A stretch of DNA of 64,000 nucleotides from Psychrosphaera sp. B3R10 (GTDB lineage Bacteria; Pseudomonadota; Gammaproteobacteria; Enterobacterales; Alteromonadaceae). The DNA lies in contig NZ_JAHKQH010000044.1 of assembly GCF_018861025.1 (NCBI RefSeq), positions 160,718 through 224,717 of the forward strand. Direction: 5' to 3'. The notes below the pieces were generated by a model, which was given only the letters and a program-made list of their open reading frames with translations, was not told the origin of the DNA and did not search any database. Shown one piece after another: positions 1-8,367 of the stretch (its first letter is position 1; each line of letters starts with the position of its first letter). A program made the position numbers and the translations under genes.

Positions 1-74
1 AGATACTCAGTTAAATTTAAATTTAATGTGGGGTAACATACAGTCAAATTGTGTTACCTCATTTAAAGAGCTTC

Positions 75-446
75 ATGTCTAAAAGTTACTTTTTTAAAAC
101 CGCCTTTGTTATCGCGTTCATTTATTCAATGTACTTATTTTTTAATCCCCATTTGGATACCGGCATCAAGATCCCTCACATTGATAAAGTGGGTCATTTC
201 ATCGCTTTTTCGGGCTTGTCATTTTTATTTGATTTTGCTTTTACTCTCGCCAAAATCTGGGGAATTGGAGCCGCCTTAGTGTATGGCATTCTAGTTGAGC
301 TTATTCAAAGTACACTGCCTAATAGACAAGCATCCCTAGCTGATGTTGTTGCCGACATGTCAGGTTGCCTAGTCTATTATTTTGTCTTTAAACCATATGC
401 TGAAAAACTCGTAAGTAAATTTTGGAAACCAGCTAATGCCAAATAA
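75..446 (+). CDS. VanZ-like family membrane protein
   Basis: A small, very hydrophobic protein with about four membrane segments. The VanZ-like signature is visible: a DKVGHFIAFSG motif near the second helix, an acidic-plus-Gln motif (VELIQ), then a P-N-R-x-A-S-L-x-D-V stretch before the last helix. The start at ATG 75 is preferred because AAAGAG lies just upstream; an in-frame GTG at 51 adds eight residues with no clear ribosome site. The 3' end overlaps the next gene by 11 bases, so the two are probably co-translated. VanZ-like proteins are widespread and mostly uncharacterised; the link to teicoplanin resistance applies to the founding member only, so I assign no function. Confidence 0.85.
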   Translation: MSKSYFFKTAFVIAFIYSMYLFFNPHLDTGIKIPHIDKVGHFIAFSGLSFLFDFAFTLAKIWGIGAALVYGILVELIQSTLPNRQASLADVVADMSGCLVYYFVFKPYAEKLVSKFWKPANAK

Positions 447-1332
447 TCGAGATTGGCACTTTGTTGGTCAAGGTGCGATCAGTTCTTTTTGTGCCGTCAA
501 TGTTTTACCCAATCACGCCGTTACTGTACTCACTCGTCGCTCATCTGTTAGTGAAAAAACCTTTATCGACTTGCAGGGACAACAAATACGATTGCCCTTA
601 CCAAGGCGCCTACGAAACGATGAAACGATTAACAATTTAGTGGTAGCAGTCAAAGCCTATGACATAGTAAACGCCATTGCCGACGTTATAGGCAGCTTAG
701 CTGACGATGCCAATGTCGTCCTATGTCACAATGGCATGGGAACAATTCCGGACGTACTTGAACTATTGCAAGTTAAACCAAACTGCAATGTATACTTTTG
801 CACAACAAGCAGTGGCGTCAATCATCAAGGAAACAACATTATTTTAGCCGCTATCGGCCAAAGTCAGTGGCAGTCAATTGTTACTCATTCTCCTCACAGT
901 GCTCTCAATATCAACGACTTTAAATCACTATTTTTAGTTGCTGAACAAGCCGAGGAGTTGCCAACGATATTGTGGCAAAAACTAATTATAAATTGCGCCA
1001 TTAACCCGCTGACGGCCATCAACCGTGTTACCAATGGTGAACTTGCAGCTCAAACGTTTCAGCAACAACTTAATACGATCGTCGCAGAGGTCATAAACGT
1101 TGCTCGCATTGATGGTGTAGATTTTGACTTAAACACCATGATCGATCTTGTGAACAGCGTCATTAAGTCAACGGCTAAAAATTACTCTTCGATGTATCAA
1201 GATTTAACAAATAATAGAAAAACCGAAATTGATTTTATTAATGGCTATGTGTGCAAGCTTGCAAATCAATATAAAATTGATGTCCCTGTAAATCAGGCGC
1301 TAGTGAGGCAGATACAAAAGCTTGGTGGTTAA
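436..1332 (+). CDS. panE: 2-dehydropantoate 2-reductase (ketopantoate reductase)
   Basis: Reduces ketopantoate to pantoate with NADPH in cytoplasmic pantothenate/CoA synthesis. It has 298 residues, close to the usual 300. The N-terminal Rossmann fold carries a GxGA motif (VGQGAISS) at about residues 10-17, then NGMGTI near 110. The C-terminal helical domain carries the family's WQKLIINCAINPLTAI block, whose Lys is the expected catalytic residue, followed by NGEL and the late SSMYQDL and EIDFINGY blocks, all closely similar to E. coli PanE. The ATG at 436 overlaps the end of the VanZ-like gene. The glycine motif reads GQGAIS rather than the commoner GxGAxG, a mild variation. Confidence 0.92.
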   Translation: MPNNRDWHFVGQGAISSFCAVNVLPNHAVTVLTRRSSVSEKTFIDLQGQQIRLPLPRRLRNDETINNLVVAVKAYDIVNAIADVIGSLADDANVVLCHNGMGTIPDVLELLQVKPNCNVYFCTTSSGVNHQGNNIILAAIGQSQWQSIVTHSPHSALNINDFKSLFLVAEQAEELPTILWQKLIINCAINPLTAINRVTNGELAAQTFQQQLNTIVAEVINVARIDGVDFDLNTMIDLVNSVIKSTAKNYSSMYQDLTNNRKTEIDFINGYVCKLANQYKIDVPVNQALVRQIQKLGG

Positions 1333-1489
1333 CTAAATTTAATAACAATTAATCTGTTCGACATAATTAGTACACGCAACTTCAATTCAAGGATACAATT
1401 GACTTTAACAATCGTGTAAAACACGAAATTTGTATCTAAAATAGAAATCAATACAATGTATCTAACTCAACCCATTCTGTAGGTGAATT

Positions 1490-1942
1490 TTGACTGTAAA
1501 TCCAAACCCAATATTAGAAAAAGCCAAAACAACCTGTGCAGAACAAGGTGTTAAGCTAACGAGTAAGCGTGAAAATGTTTTAGCATGTATTATTAGTTCA
1601 GACGAAGCCGTCTCTCCCTACGAATTAGCTGAGATCTACAAGGAAAATTTTGGCCAATCCATGCCGGCGATGTCGGTCTATCGTATCCTGGATTTTCTAG
1701 TGGAGTTAACGTTAGTCCATAAACTTACGTCCGCCAATAAGTATATCGCATGCTCTCATATCTCCTGTTCCCACAGCCACCGCAGCCCACAATTTTTAAT
1801 TTGTGAAAACTGCCAATCCGTTATGGAGGTCGGTATTGAAAACTCTGTAATGGAACAGCTTAAAAGCAGTGTCGAACGGTCTGGTTTTGTATTAACAACC
1901 CAACAAATTGAATTAAAAGGCTTGTGTAAAAAGTGCCAATAA
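1490..1942 (+). CDS. zur: Fur-family zinc uptake regulator (Zur-type)
   Basis: A 150-residue Fur-superfamily repressor. An N-terminal winged helix (G-V-K-L-T-S-K-R near residue 20, S-V-Y-R-I-L-D-F-L for the recognition helix) is followed by a dimerisation domain with CENC and the C-terminal LCKKC pair expected to hold structural zinc. The layout matches E. coli Zur (LTPQR, TVYRALDFL, CDRCG, GLCAAC) better than Fur, because Fur's His-rich metal segment is absent. Zur proteins repress zinc import and zinc-independent ribosomal paralogues. The start is TTG at 1490 with AGGTGA directly upstream (1481-1486). It stands alone and ends at a strong bidirectional terminator. No zinc-uptake genes are adjacent. 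Confidence 0.85.
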   Translation: MTVNPNPILEKAKTTCAEQGVKLTSKRENVLACIISSDEAVSPYELAEIYKENFGQSMPAMSVYRILDFLVELTLVHKLTSANKYIACSHISCSHSHRSPQFLICENCQSVMEVGIENSVMEQLKSSVERSGFVLTTQQIELKGLCKKCQ

Positions 1943-1970
1943 ACGTGCGAAGTATGACCTAAAGCTGAAC

Positions 1971-2014
1971 TGCAAAAGGTCAAATGACAAATGCAAAAAA
2001 GGTCAAATGACAAA
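1971..2014. repeat. Tandem 21/23-bp repeat feeding into a terminator arm
   Basis: Two near-identical units (1971-1991 and 1992-2014), each beginning TGCAAAA and carrying AAGGTCAAATGACAAA. A third partial copy begins at 2015 and becomes the 5' arm of the terminator hairpin. It looks like local duplication of the terminator arm. Confidence 0.75.
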
Positions 2015-2017
2015 TGC

Positions 2018-2053
2018 AAAAAAGGTCAGATACATTGGTATCTGACCTTTTTT
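2018..2053. terminator. Bidirectional intrinsic terminator between zur and fadJ
   Basis: A perfect 16-bp stem (arms 2018-2033 and 2038-2053) with the 4-base loop ATTG. The A-run on one side and T-run on the other allow it to work in both directions, for zur on the plus strand and the fadIJ transcript on the minus strand. Confidence 0.9.
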
Positions 2054-2130
2054 ATGTCGTAAGCTTTAACCAAATTTAATGTTTAGGTCTGGTAACTAAA
2101 ATACCAACAGCTCACTAAATCGCTTTTATT

Positions 2131-4299
2131 TTAGTAGAAGGTGTTACCTTCTTCGGCCATTTTAACCAAGCTATCGCATGGCGCAAAACGGTCACCAAAC
2201 TGTTCTTGGTGTTTTTTCAACGTCGCGACTAAGTTGTCGATGCCATAGCTATCCATATACTTAAATGGACCACCTTGGAATGGCGGATAACCGGTTCCGA
2301 AGATCATGCCAATATCGCCATCTCGTGCTGAACGGACAATGCCTTCATCTAAACAACGTGCAGCTTCATTTAACAGTTGGATGACACAGCGCTCTGCAAT
2401 GTCTTCAGATGACATTTTACTCGACGGCGTAATTCCCAAGACACGGTATACCGATTCATCAACTTGTTTCGATTTACGTTTAAACGTTAACTTATCCACT
2501 AAGCTAGGTGCGGCTGCTTTACCGTAAAGATAAAACCCATTTTGGTTCTTTTTGCCTTTACGGTCGTCGGCCATAAGCTTTTCCATCGCCGCTGGCGGCG
2601 TAAAGCGCTCACCAAAGGCATCAAATAGAATGCTTGATACTTTCACGCCAACATCAATACCAACTTCGTCAAGCAAAGTCATAGGGCCCACAGGGAATCC
2701 AAACTTAGTTAACGCCTTGTCGATTTTCTCAACCGGCTCACCTTCCATCACAATGTTTGCTGCTTCGTTCATGTATAAACCAAGTATACGGTTTACAAAA
2801 AATCCAGCCTCATCTTTTACAACAATTGGTGTTTTACCCTGACGACGCGCAAATTCAACGGTAGTAGAAATGGTTAAGTCAGAAGTTTTATCTGTTGCAA
2901 TGACTTCAACCAGTGGCATTTTATCTACCGGCGAAAAGTAATGTAGACCAATTACGTTTTCAGGACGCGCGGCTTTTGCCGCAATTTCTCGAATTGGCAA
3001 AGAAGATGTATTAGATGCAAATATAGTTGACTCTTTGCAGTTCTCTTCGATATCTGCAACCATTTTCTGTTTTAGAGTTAAATCTTCAAACACAGCCTCT
3101 ACAACAATGTCGCTGTCTTTAAAACCTACAAAGTCAGTGCTTGCAGATAATAACGACAGTTGTTTTTGCATTTCCGAAGATGACATAAAACGACGTTTAA
3201 CCTTTTTATTTAAAATGTCGTAACTGTACTTAAATGCGTTGCGTATCCCCTCGTGGGCAATATCTTTTATTCGAGCCGGTACGCCAGCTTTCGTCGTGGT
3301 AACAAACGCAATACCGCCGCCCATTAACCCACCACCTAGCACACCTGCTTTTTGAATCACTAATGGCTCGACACCAGCAACACCGGTTTCTTTTTTCATT
3401 TCTGTGGTCGCAAAAAACAAACTGCGCAATGCTTTTGATTCAGCCGTCATGCAAAGTTCAGAAAAACGTTGCGCTTCAATATCTAAACCTTGTCGATAAC
3501 CGACTTCTATACCTGTACGAATACATTCAATAATTTTAATCGGCGCAGGATAATTACCATTGGTTTGACGCATAACTTGCTTAGCTGCTTGGTCAAATAC
3601 GACCTTTCGGCCAAACGGGTTATTTTCTAACAAAGTCGACATTAAACCGCGTTTTACTGGTTTACGTTTAGGTTTACCTTTAAGTGCCATTTCAATTGCG
3701 GTTTCGAGCAAGATACTGACAGGCACCATATCATCAACAAGACCGGCTTTAAGGGCTTGTTTAGCACGTAATTGCTTGCCAGTTAACATCATATCAAGGG
3801 ATTTTTGCAATCCAACAAGTTTAGGTAAACGCTGTGTTCCCCCCGAGCCTGGAAGCAAGCCAAGTTGCACTTCAGGTAACCCTAAAACCGTTTTAGACGA
3901 ATCAGAAACAACACGTCCGTGACACGCCATTGCCAATTCCAAGCCACCGCCTAATGCAGGACCATGAATAGCCGCAATGATTGGCATTTTCATGCCTTCG
4001 ATTTGATCAAATAGTTGTTGCCCTGTTTGCGCTATCGCTTTGACTTCGTCTTGTGTTGAACAAGAATCAAGGACTTTTACATCGGCCCCTGCAACAAACG
4101 AATTGTCTTTGCCAGACGTTAGTACTAGCGATTTAACCGCACTGTTTGATTTTACTTCAGCAAATATTGCTTCTACTTGCTCGGCAAATTCTGCTTTTAA
4201 AACGTTCATTGACTCGTTTGGCACATCGATACGAATGATGCCAACTCCGTTGTCTAACACTTCTAAGTTAAACGCGGATTTTGAATTTTGTTCTGTCAT
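2131..4299 (-). CDS. fadJ: Fatty acid oxidation complex subunit alpha FadJ
   Basis: A multifunctional beta-oxidation enzyme with enoyl-CoA hydratase/isomerase and L-3-hydroxyacyl-CoA dehydrogenase activities. It has 722 residues, near E. coli FadJ (714). The crotonase domain covers about 1-190 with GPALGGGLE (Glu121) and LPEVQLGLLPGSGG (Glu143). An NAD-binding motif GVLGGGLMGGG sits near 320, GLHYFSP with the catalytic His near 450, and the C-terminal dehydrogenase domain follows. It lies 58 bases downstream of fadI on the same strand, so transcription probably starts at the FadR-like box before fadI. AGGAA lies upstream of the ATG. The assignment to FadJ rather than FadB rests on the fadI-fadJ order and the FadI-type partner. 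Confidence 0.94.
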   Translation of the reverse strand: MTEQNSKSAFNLEVLDNGVGIIRIDVPNESMNVLKAEFAEQVEAIFAEVKSNSAVKSLVLTSGKDNSFVAGADVKVLDSCSTQDEVKAIAQTGQQLFDQIEGMKMPIIAAIHGPALGGGLELAMACHGRVVSDSSKTVLGLPEVQLGLLPGSGGTQRLPKLVGLQKSLDMMLTGKQLRAKQALKAGLVDDMVPVSILLETAIEMALKGKPKRKPVKRGLMSTLLENNPFGRKVVFDQAAKQVMRQTNGNYPAPIKIIECIRTGIEVGYRQGLDIEAQRFSELCMTAESKALRSLFFATTEMKKETGVAGVEPLVIQKAGVLGGGLMGGGIAFVTTTKAGVPARIKDIAHEGIRNAFKYSYDILNKKVKRRFMSSSEMQKQLSLLSASTDFVGFKDSDIVVEAVFEDLTLKQKMVADIEENCKESTIFASNTSSLPIREIAAKAARPENVIGLHYFSPVDKMPLVEVIATDKTSDLTISTTVEFARRQGKTPIVVKDEAGFFVNRILGLYMNEAANIVMEGEPVEKIDKALTKFGFPVGPMTLLDEVGIDVGVKVSSILFDAFGERFTPPAAMEKLMADDRKGKKNQNGFYLYGKAAAPSLVDKLTFKRKSKQVDESVYRVLGITPSSKMSSEDIAERCVIQLLNEAARCLDEGIVRSARDGDIGMIFGTGYPPFQGGPFKYMDSYGIDNLVATLKKHQEQFGDRFAPCDSLVKMAEEGNTFY

Positions 4300-4357
4300 G
4301 TGAGTTCCTATTCGTTCTCGAATTTGGTGAATCTCGAATTTGTTCTAATTAAATCGG

Positions 4358-5668
4358 TTAGCCGTCAACTTCTACAATCATTGCAGCGCCTAGACCACCA
4401 GCTGCACATGCTGTCGTTAGACCAACACCACCGCCTCTGCGGCGCAATTCATTAATAGTTTGCGTAATTAAACGTGTCCCTGTCGCAGCAAACGGATGAC
4501 CATAAGCCAATGAACCGCCATTAACATTAAACTTCGCCATATCAATTTCGCCAATTGCCGATTTACGACCTAACTTCTCTTCCGCAAACTTTTTGCTTCC
4601 AAACATTTTCATGTTTGCTAATGCTTGCGCTGCAAATGCTTCATGCATTTCGATTAAGTCTAAATCACCCAAGTTCATGCCCGCACGCTCTAATGCAATT
4701 GGTGTTGCGTATGAAGGACCCATTAACATGTCTTCCCATACATCAATAGCGGCAAAACCAAAGCTACGAATGTAACCAAGTGGCACATAACCAAGGGCTT
4801 TTGCTTTGCTTTCTGACATTAACATTATAGCGGAAGCGCCATCAGTTAACGCGGTAGAGTTAGCTGCTGTCACAGTACCGTGTTTACGGTCGAAAACTGG
4901 GCGCAACTTGCTATATCCATCTGCCGTTGAATTGGTTCGAATGGTGTTATCCATGTCGATAAATTGTTTAAACGGTTCTGGGTGTGCTGTCATAACTTCA
5001 TCTTGCATAACGCCACTTTCCCACGCTTTAGTCGCTAAAGAATGCGAACGATGAGCCATAGCGTCTTGGTCAGCACGGCTGATGTTATGAGTTTTTGCCA
5101 TTTGTTCAGCTGTTTGTCCCATTGACAAGCCCGTTGAATATTCAGCTACCGCTGGCGGCACAGGAGCCAAATCTTTAAATCTAATTTTTTTAATGATGTT
5201 CCAGCGTTGACCGAGTGTTCGCGCCTTATTTAAATCAACTAATGCTCGGGCTAGCTTTTTACTCACACCAATTGGCAATACTGACGAGGAGTCGGCGCCA
5301 CCGGCAATACCAATAGAAACATGGCCAGCCATAATTGACTCACAGATATTAACAGTTGACTGGAAGCTCGTCGCACATGCTCGAGACACTGAATAAGCAT
5401 CTGTATGAACATCCATACCTGTGCCCAACACTATTTCTCGGGCAATATTGGGTGCAGCTGGCATTTGCACAACTTGTCCAAATACTAATTGCTCTATTGC
5501 TTTAGGATCGAGTTCTGAGCGCTGCAACATTTCTGATACAACCATTTTGCCAAGATCCAATGCGGGTACTCCGTGATAAGCCGTTGCTTGTTTTGCAAAT
5601 GGCGTACGTAAACCTGCAACAACCGCTATGCGGTCACCGTTTCTTGTTTCTAATCTTTTTGCTGTCAT
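4358..5668 (-). CDS. fadI: 3-ketoacyl-CoA thiolase FadI
   Basis: The thiolase (beta) subunit that cleaves 3-ketoacyl-CoA to acetyl-CoA and a shortened acyl-CoA in complex with FadJ. It has 436 residues, exactly the FadI length class and longer than FadA (about 387). The nucleophilic Cys98 is in SRACATSF, the active-site His in [14 protein letters not shown], and the second catalytic Cys in [10 protein letters not shown] at the C-terminus. It is first in the minus-strand fadIJ operon. The 263-base gap upstream, shared with moxR, carries a FadR-like operator 16 bases before the start codon. Confidence 0.95.
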   Translation of the reverse strand: MTAKRLETRNGDRIAVVAGLRTPFAKQATAYHGVPALDLGKMVVSEMLQRSELDPKAIEQLVFGQVVQMPAAPNIAREIVLGTGMDVHTDAYSVSRACATSFQSTVNICESIMAGHVSIGIAGGADSSSVLPIGVSKKLARALVDLNKARTLGQRWNIIKKIRFKDLAPVPPAVAEYSTGLSMGQTAEQMAKTHNISRADQDAMAHRSHSLATKAWESGVMQDEVMTAHPEPFKQFIDMDNTIRTNSTADGYSKLRPVFDRKHGTVTAANSTALTDGASAIMLMSESKAKALGYVPLGYIRSFGFAAIDVWEDMLMGPSYATPIALERAGMNLGDLDLIEMHEAFAAQALANMKMFGSKKFAEEKLGRKSAIGEIDMAKFNVNGGSLAYGHPFAATGTRLITQTINELRRRGGGVGLTTACAAGGLGAAMIVEVDG

Positions 5669-5683
5669 GTTATATCCAATTTT

Positions 5684-5700
5684 ATCTGGTCAGACCTCTA
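5684..5700 (-). promoter_or_regulatory. FadR-like operator upstream of fadI
   Basis: The 17-base site ATCTGGTCAGACCTCTA has the palindromic core GGTC-A-GACC and matches the classical enterobacterial FadR consensus (AGCTGGTCCGACCTGTT) at 13 of 17 positions. It sits in the 5' region of fadI, where GntR-type FadR would repress beta-oxidation until acyl-CoA is present. The match is seen directly; binding is inferred. Confidence 0.7.
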
Positions 5701-5810
5701 ATTAAGGCAGATTCTAACCATATCTTTTCAAAAGTAAAAGAGAAAACTCATATTTTTTAACGAATACCGTTATTTATTGCTTAATTTCCGTTCGGTCGAA
5801 AAAACATCAC

Positions 5811-5838
5811 TTGTTTTTTTTATATGGAACCATATAAC
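5811..5838 (+). promoter_or_regulatory. Candidate moxR-operon promoter overlapped by an 18-bp palindrome
   Basis: A possible -35 TTGTTT (5811-5816) and -10 TATAAC (5833-5838) are separated by 16 bases. A perfect palindrome, TTATATGG-AA-CCATATAA (5820-5837), covers the spacer and most of the -10, the position expected of a repressor site. It lies 94 bases before moxR. A second hairpin (5865-5889, AACACTTTT/AAAAGTGTT) follows in the leader. The cognate regulator is not recognised. Confidence 0.35.
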
Positions 5839-5931
5839 TACAGATTAGTCGTATAGGGCGTAATAACACTTTTATATTAAAAAAGTGTTAATCCCAAACT
5901 CCAGTAAATCTTAATAGGAAGTGTAGGACAA

Positions 5932-6888
5932 ATGTCGGTATCGCGATTCGAACAATTAAAAAAATATTTGGATTCACAAGTCATTGGCCAACCCGATTTT
6001 ACTAAGGCAATATTGATTGCCCTGTTGGCAGATGGACATTTATTGGTAGAAGGCCCTCCAGGTCTTGCAAAAACCCGCGCAATAAACGCATTGGCAAACG
6101 GATTAGAAGGTGAATTTCACCGTATCCAATTTACCCCAGACCTGCTCCCAGCCGATTTAACAGGTACAGATATCTATCGCCCTGAAACTGGTGAGTTTGT
6201 TTTTGAAAAAGGACCTCTTTTTTACAACCTGGTGTTAGCCGATGAAATTAACCGAGCGCCGGCAAAAGTTCAGTCAGCTTTATTAGAAGCTATGGCGGAA
6301 CGCCAAGTTACGGTCGGTAAAACCACATACGAACTACCAGAATTATTTTTGGTAATGGCCACCCAAAACCCGCTGGAACAAGAAGGTACATACCCGCTTC
6401 CTGAAGCTCAGCTAGACCGCTTTTTAATGCATCTGAATATTGACTACCCTGGCGCCGAAACAGAAATTGAAATTTTACGCTTAACCCGTGGTGAGGCGTT
6501 AGATAAACAAGTGCCTAAACCAACCCCGTTAAGTCAGGCGGATATCTTTGCTGCGCGGAAAGAAATTTTATCAATTCACTTAGCTCCGGAACTTGAGCAG
6601 TATCTAGTTGATTTAATCATTGCCACGCGCCAACCTGAAAAGTACGACGAGCAATTAGCAAAATGGATCAGTTTTGGTGCGTCACCTAGAGCAACAATAT
6701 CGGTAGACAAATGCGCACGCGCTACAGCATGGCTAGATGGTCGCGACTTTGTCACACCAGACGACATTCAAGGTGTATTTTTTAATAGCTTAAGACATCG
6801 CATACTATTAAGTTATGAAGCCGAAGCGGCTGGCATTTCTGCTGATCAAATATTGGCCCGGATACTCGAATTAGTCGCGGTACCTTAG
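5932..6888 (+). CDS. MoxR-family AAA+ ATPase
   Basis: A cytoplasmic MoxR-type ATPase of 318 residues. Walker A is GPPGLAKTR at about 41-49, Walker B LVLADEINRAP with Asp104-Glu105, then the family block LLEAMAERQVTVG, sensor 1 ATQNPLEQEG, and the Arg finger and lid in the C-terminal third (SFGASPRAT). MoxR proteins act as chaperone-like ATPases together with von Willebrand A-domain proteins; the genes that follow encode exactly such partners. It is the first gene of a six-gene operon, with 9 bases to the next gene. AGGA lies upstream of the ATG. Confidence 0.95.
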   Translation: MSVSRFEQLKKYLDSQVIGQPDFTKAILIALLADGHLLVEGPPGLAKTRAINALANGLEGEFHRIQFTPDLLPADLTGTDIYRPETGEFVFEKGPLFYNLVLADEINRAPAKVQSALLEAMAERQVTVGKTTYELPELFLVMATQNPLEQEGTYPLPEAQLDRFLMHLNIDYPGAETEIEILRLTRGEALDKQVPKPTPLSQADIFAARKEILSIHLAPELEQYLVDLIIATRQPEKYDEQLAKWISFGASPRATISVDKCARATAWLDGRDFVTPDDIQGVFFNSLRHRILLSYEAEAAGISADQILARILELVAVP

Positions 6889-6897
6889 GAAAGCAAC

Positions 6898-7854
6898 ATG
6901 GCATCCGTAGATGTAAATAGCCACTATTTAGACTGGCTAAAACAAAACGAACTAAGCGGTTGGCAGCTATCTTTTGCTGAACTTGTGATGTATCAAAAAT
7001 ACACCCACTTGTTAAACAATAAACCCGGCAGCAAGGTGAAACACCACATGTCTGGGCAATACATGGCTAAAACTAAAGGCCGAGGTATGGAGTTTGACGA
7101 AGCTAGGCATTATCAACCCGGCGACGATGTCCGTACAATCGACTGGCGAGTCACCGCCCGCACAGGTAAAACCCATACAAAAATATTTAGGGAAGAAAAA
7201 GACCGACCTATTTTTGTTTTTTGCGACCTATTACCCAGTATGCGCTTTGGCAGTCAGCTATTATTTAAGTCTGTTCAGGCCTGCCATCTAAGTGCACTGG
7301 TAGCTTGGAAAGCAATGCAAAATGGCGACAAAATCGGTGGCTTAGTGCTGTCTGAAAACGGCCTACTGGAAAGTAAACCAAAAAGTCGACAGCAAGCGGT
7401 TTTAAAATGGTTGGACGGTTTGCAGAAAACCCATAACTTACTGCCACTTGATCACAAACACGCTTTTGATCAGACAGAACTTGAAACCAAGTTTACCGAA
7501 GCATGTGCTCACTTACGCCGGGTAGCCCACCCTGGTAGCTTAGTTTATCTAATCAGTGACTTTCAGCATGTCAACGATACTGCCCTGCAACATTTATTTC
7601 AGTTGCAAAAACACTGTGAAGTTGTTGCCTGTTGGGTTAATGACCCTATTGAACATAGCTTACCTAAACTTGCTGCTGGCTCCATATCCGTTACCGATGG
7701 CCAATTGGTTAAGCAAATCGACTCTGACTCGCAACTTGAACAGTATCAGAATCTTGCAAAAAGTAGGTTTAACCAACAAAAACAGAATTTAACTCAGTTC
7801 AAAATTCGTTGGTTACCCATTTGTGCTGGCACACCACTGCACGAACAGTTATAG
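6898..7854 (+). CDS. DUF58 domain-containing protein
   Basis: A 318-residue protein of the DUF58 family, the usual partner of MoxR. The diagnostic block G-R-G-M-E-F-D-E-A-R-x-Y-x-P-G-D-D-V-R-x-I-D-W-R lies at about 61-85, followed by a degenerate VWA-like fold (FVFCDLLPSMRFG) in which the MIDAS Asp is kept but the DxSxS pattern is not. No signal peptide or clear membrane segment is visible, so it is probably cytoplasmic. It is tightly spaced between moxR and the DUF4381 gene. The biochemical function of the family is not established. Confidence 0.92.
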   Translation: MASVDVNSHYLDWLKQNELSGWQLSFAELVMYQKYTHLLNNKPGSKVKHHMSGQYMAKTKGRGMEFDEARHYQPGDDVRTIDWRVTARTGKTHTKIFREEKDRPIFVFCDLLPSMRFGSQLLFKSVQACHLSALVAWKAMQNGDKIGGLVLSENGLLESKPKSRQQAVLKWLDGLQKTHNLLPLDHKHAFDQTELETKFTEACAHLRRVAHPGSLVYLISDFQHVNDTALQHLFQLQKHCEVVACWVNDPIEHSLPKLAAGSISVTDGQLVKQIDSDSQLEQYQNLAKSRFNQQKQNLTQFKIRWLPICAGTPLHEQL

Positions 7855-7863
7855 AGAACAACA

Positions 7864-8367
7864 ATGCAACCCGATTTATTATCTCAATTAAACGACATAC
7901 AAACACCGGTTCCTATCGGATGGTGGCCATTAGCCTGGGGTTGGTATCTGGTTTTAATATTGCTACTGACCGCTTCGTTTATACTTTTTAAATTGATAAA
8001 AACAAAATTTGAGCAATCTAAAGCTAAAAAACAAGCACTTCGTGAATTAACCGCAATGGATAAAACGTTAACTCCATTGCAACAGGTTACCGTGATCAAC
8101 AATATATTAAAGCGCGTAGTATTAGCCTATGCGCCAAGACAAGATGTTGCCAACTTAACCGGTTCTCAATGGGCTGAATGGTTAAATGGTCAGGGCACCA
8201 AAGGACATACTATAGATTCAGATTTATTGACCCTAGCTTACAAAGCGACCTGTGACGAAGCACATTCTGAACGTTATCAACAACAGGCTCGTGCCTGGAT
8301 TGAGTACAATTTACCTCTGCCAAAAGTGACTGATAATAATCAAACACGTGAGGTAAACCATGTTTAG
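7864..8367 (+). CDS. DUF4381 domain-containing membrane protein
   Basis: A 167-residue protein with one strong N-terminal membrane helix (about 18-42, after PVPIGWWPLAWGWY) and a soluble alpha-helical C-terminal part. The I-x-x-P-x-x-I/V-x-W-W-P-x-x-x-G-W signature is typical of DUF4381 proteins found between DUF58 and BatA genes. It overlaps the BatA-like gene by 8 bases, implying translational coupling. It probably anchors or organises the MoxR-VWA complex at the inner membrane; that is inferred from position only. Confidence 0.88.
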   Translation: MQPDLLSQLNDIQTPVPIGWWPLAWGWYLVLILLLTASFILFKLIKTKFEQSKAKKQALRELTAMDKTLTPLQQVTVINNILKRVVLAYAPRQDVANLTGSQWAEWLNGQGTKGHTIDSDLLTLAYKATCDEAHSERYQQQARAWIEYNLPLPKVTDNNQTREVNHV

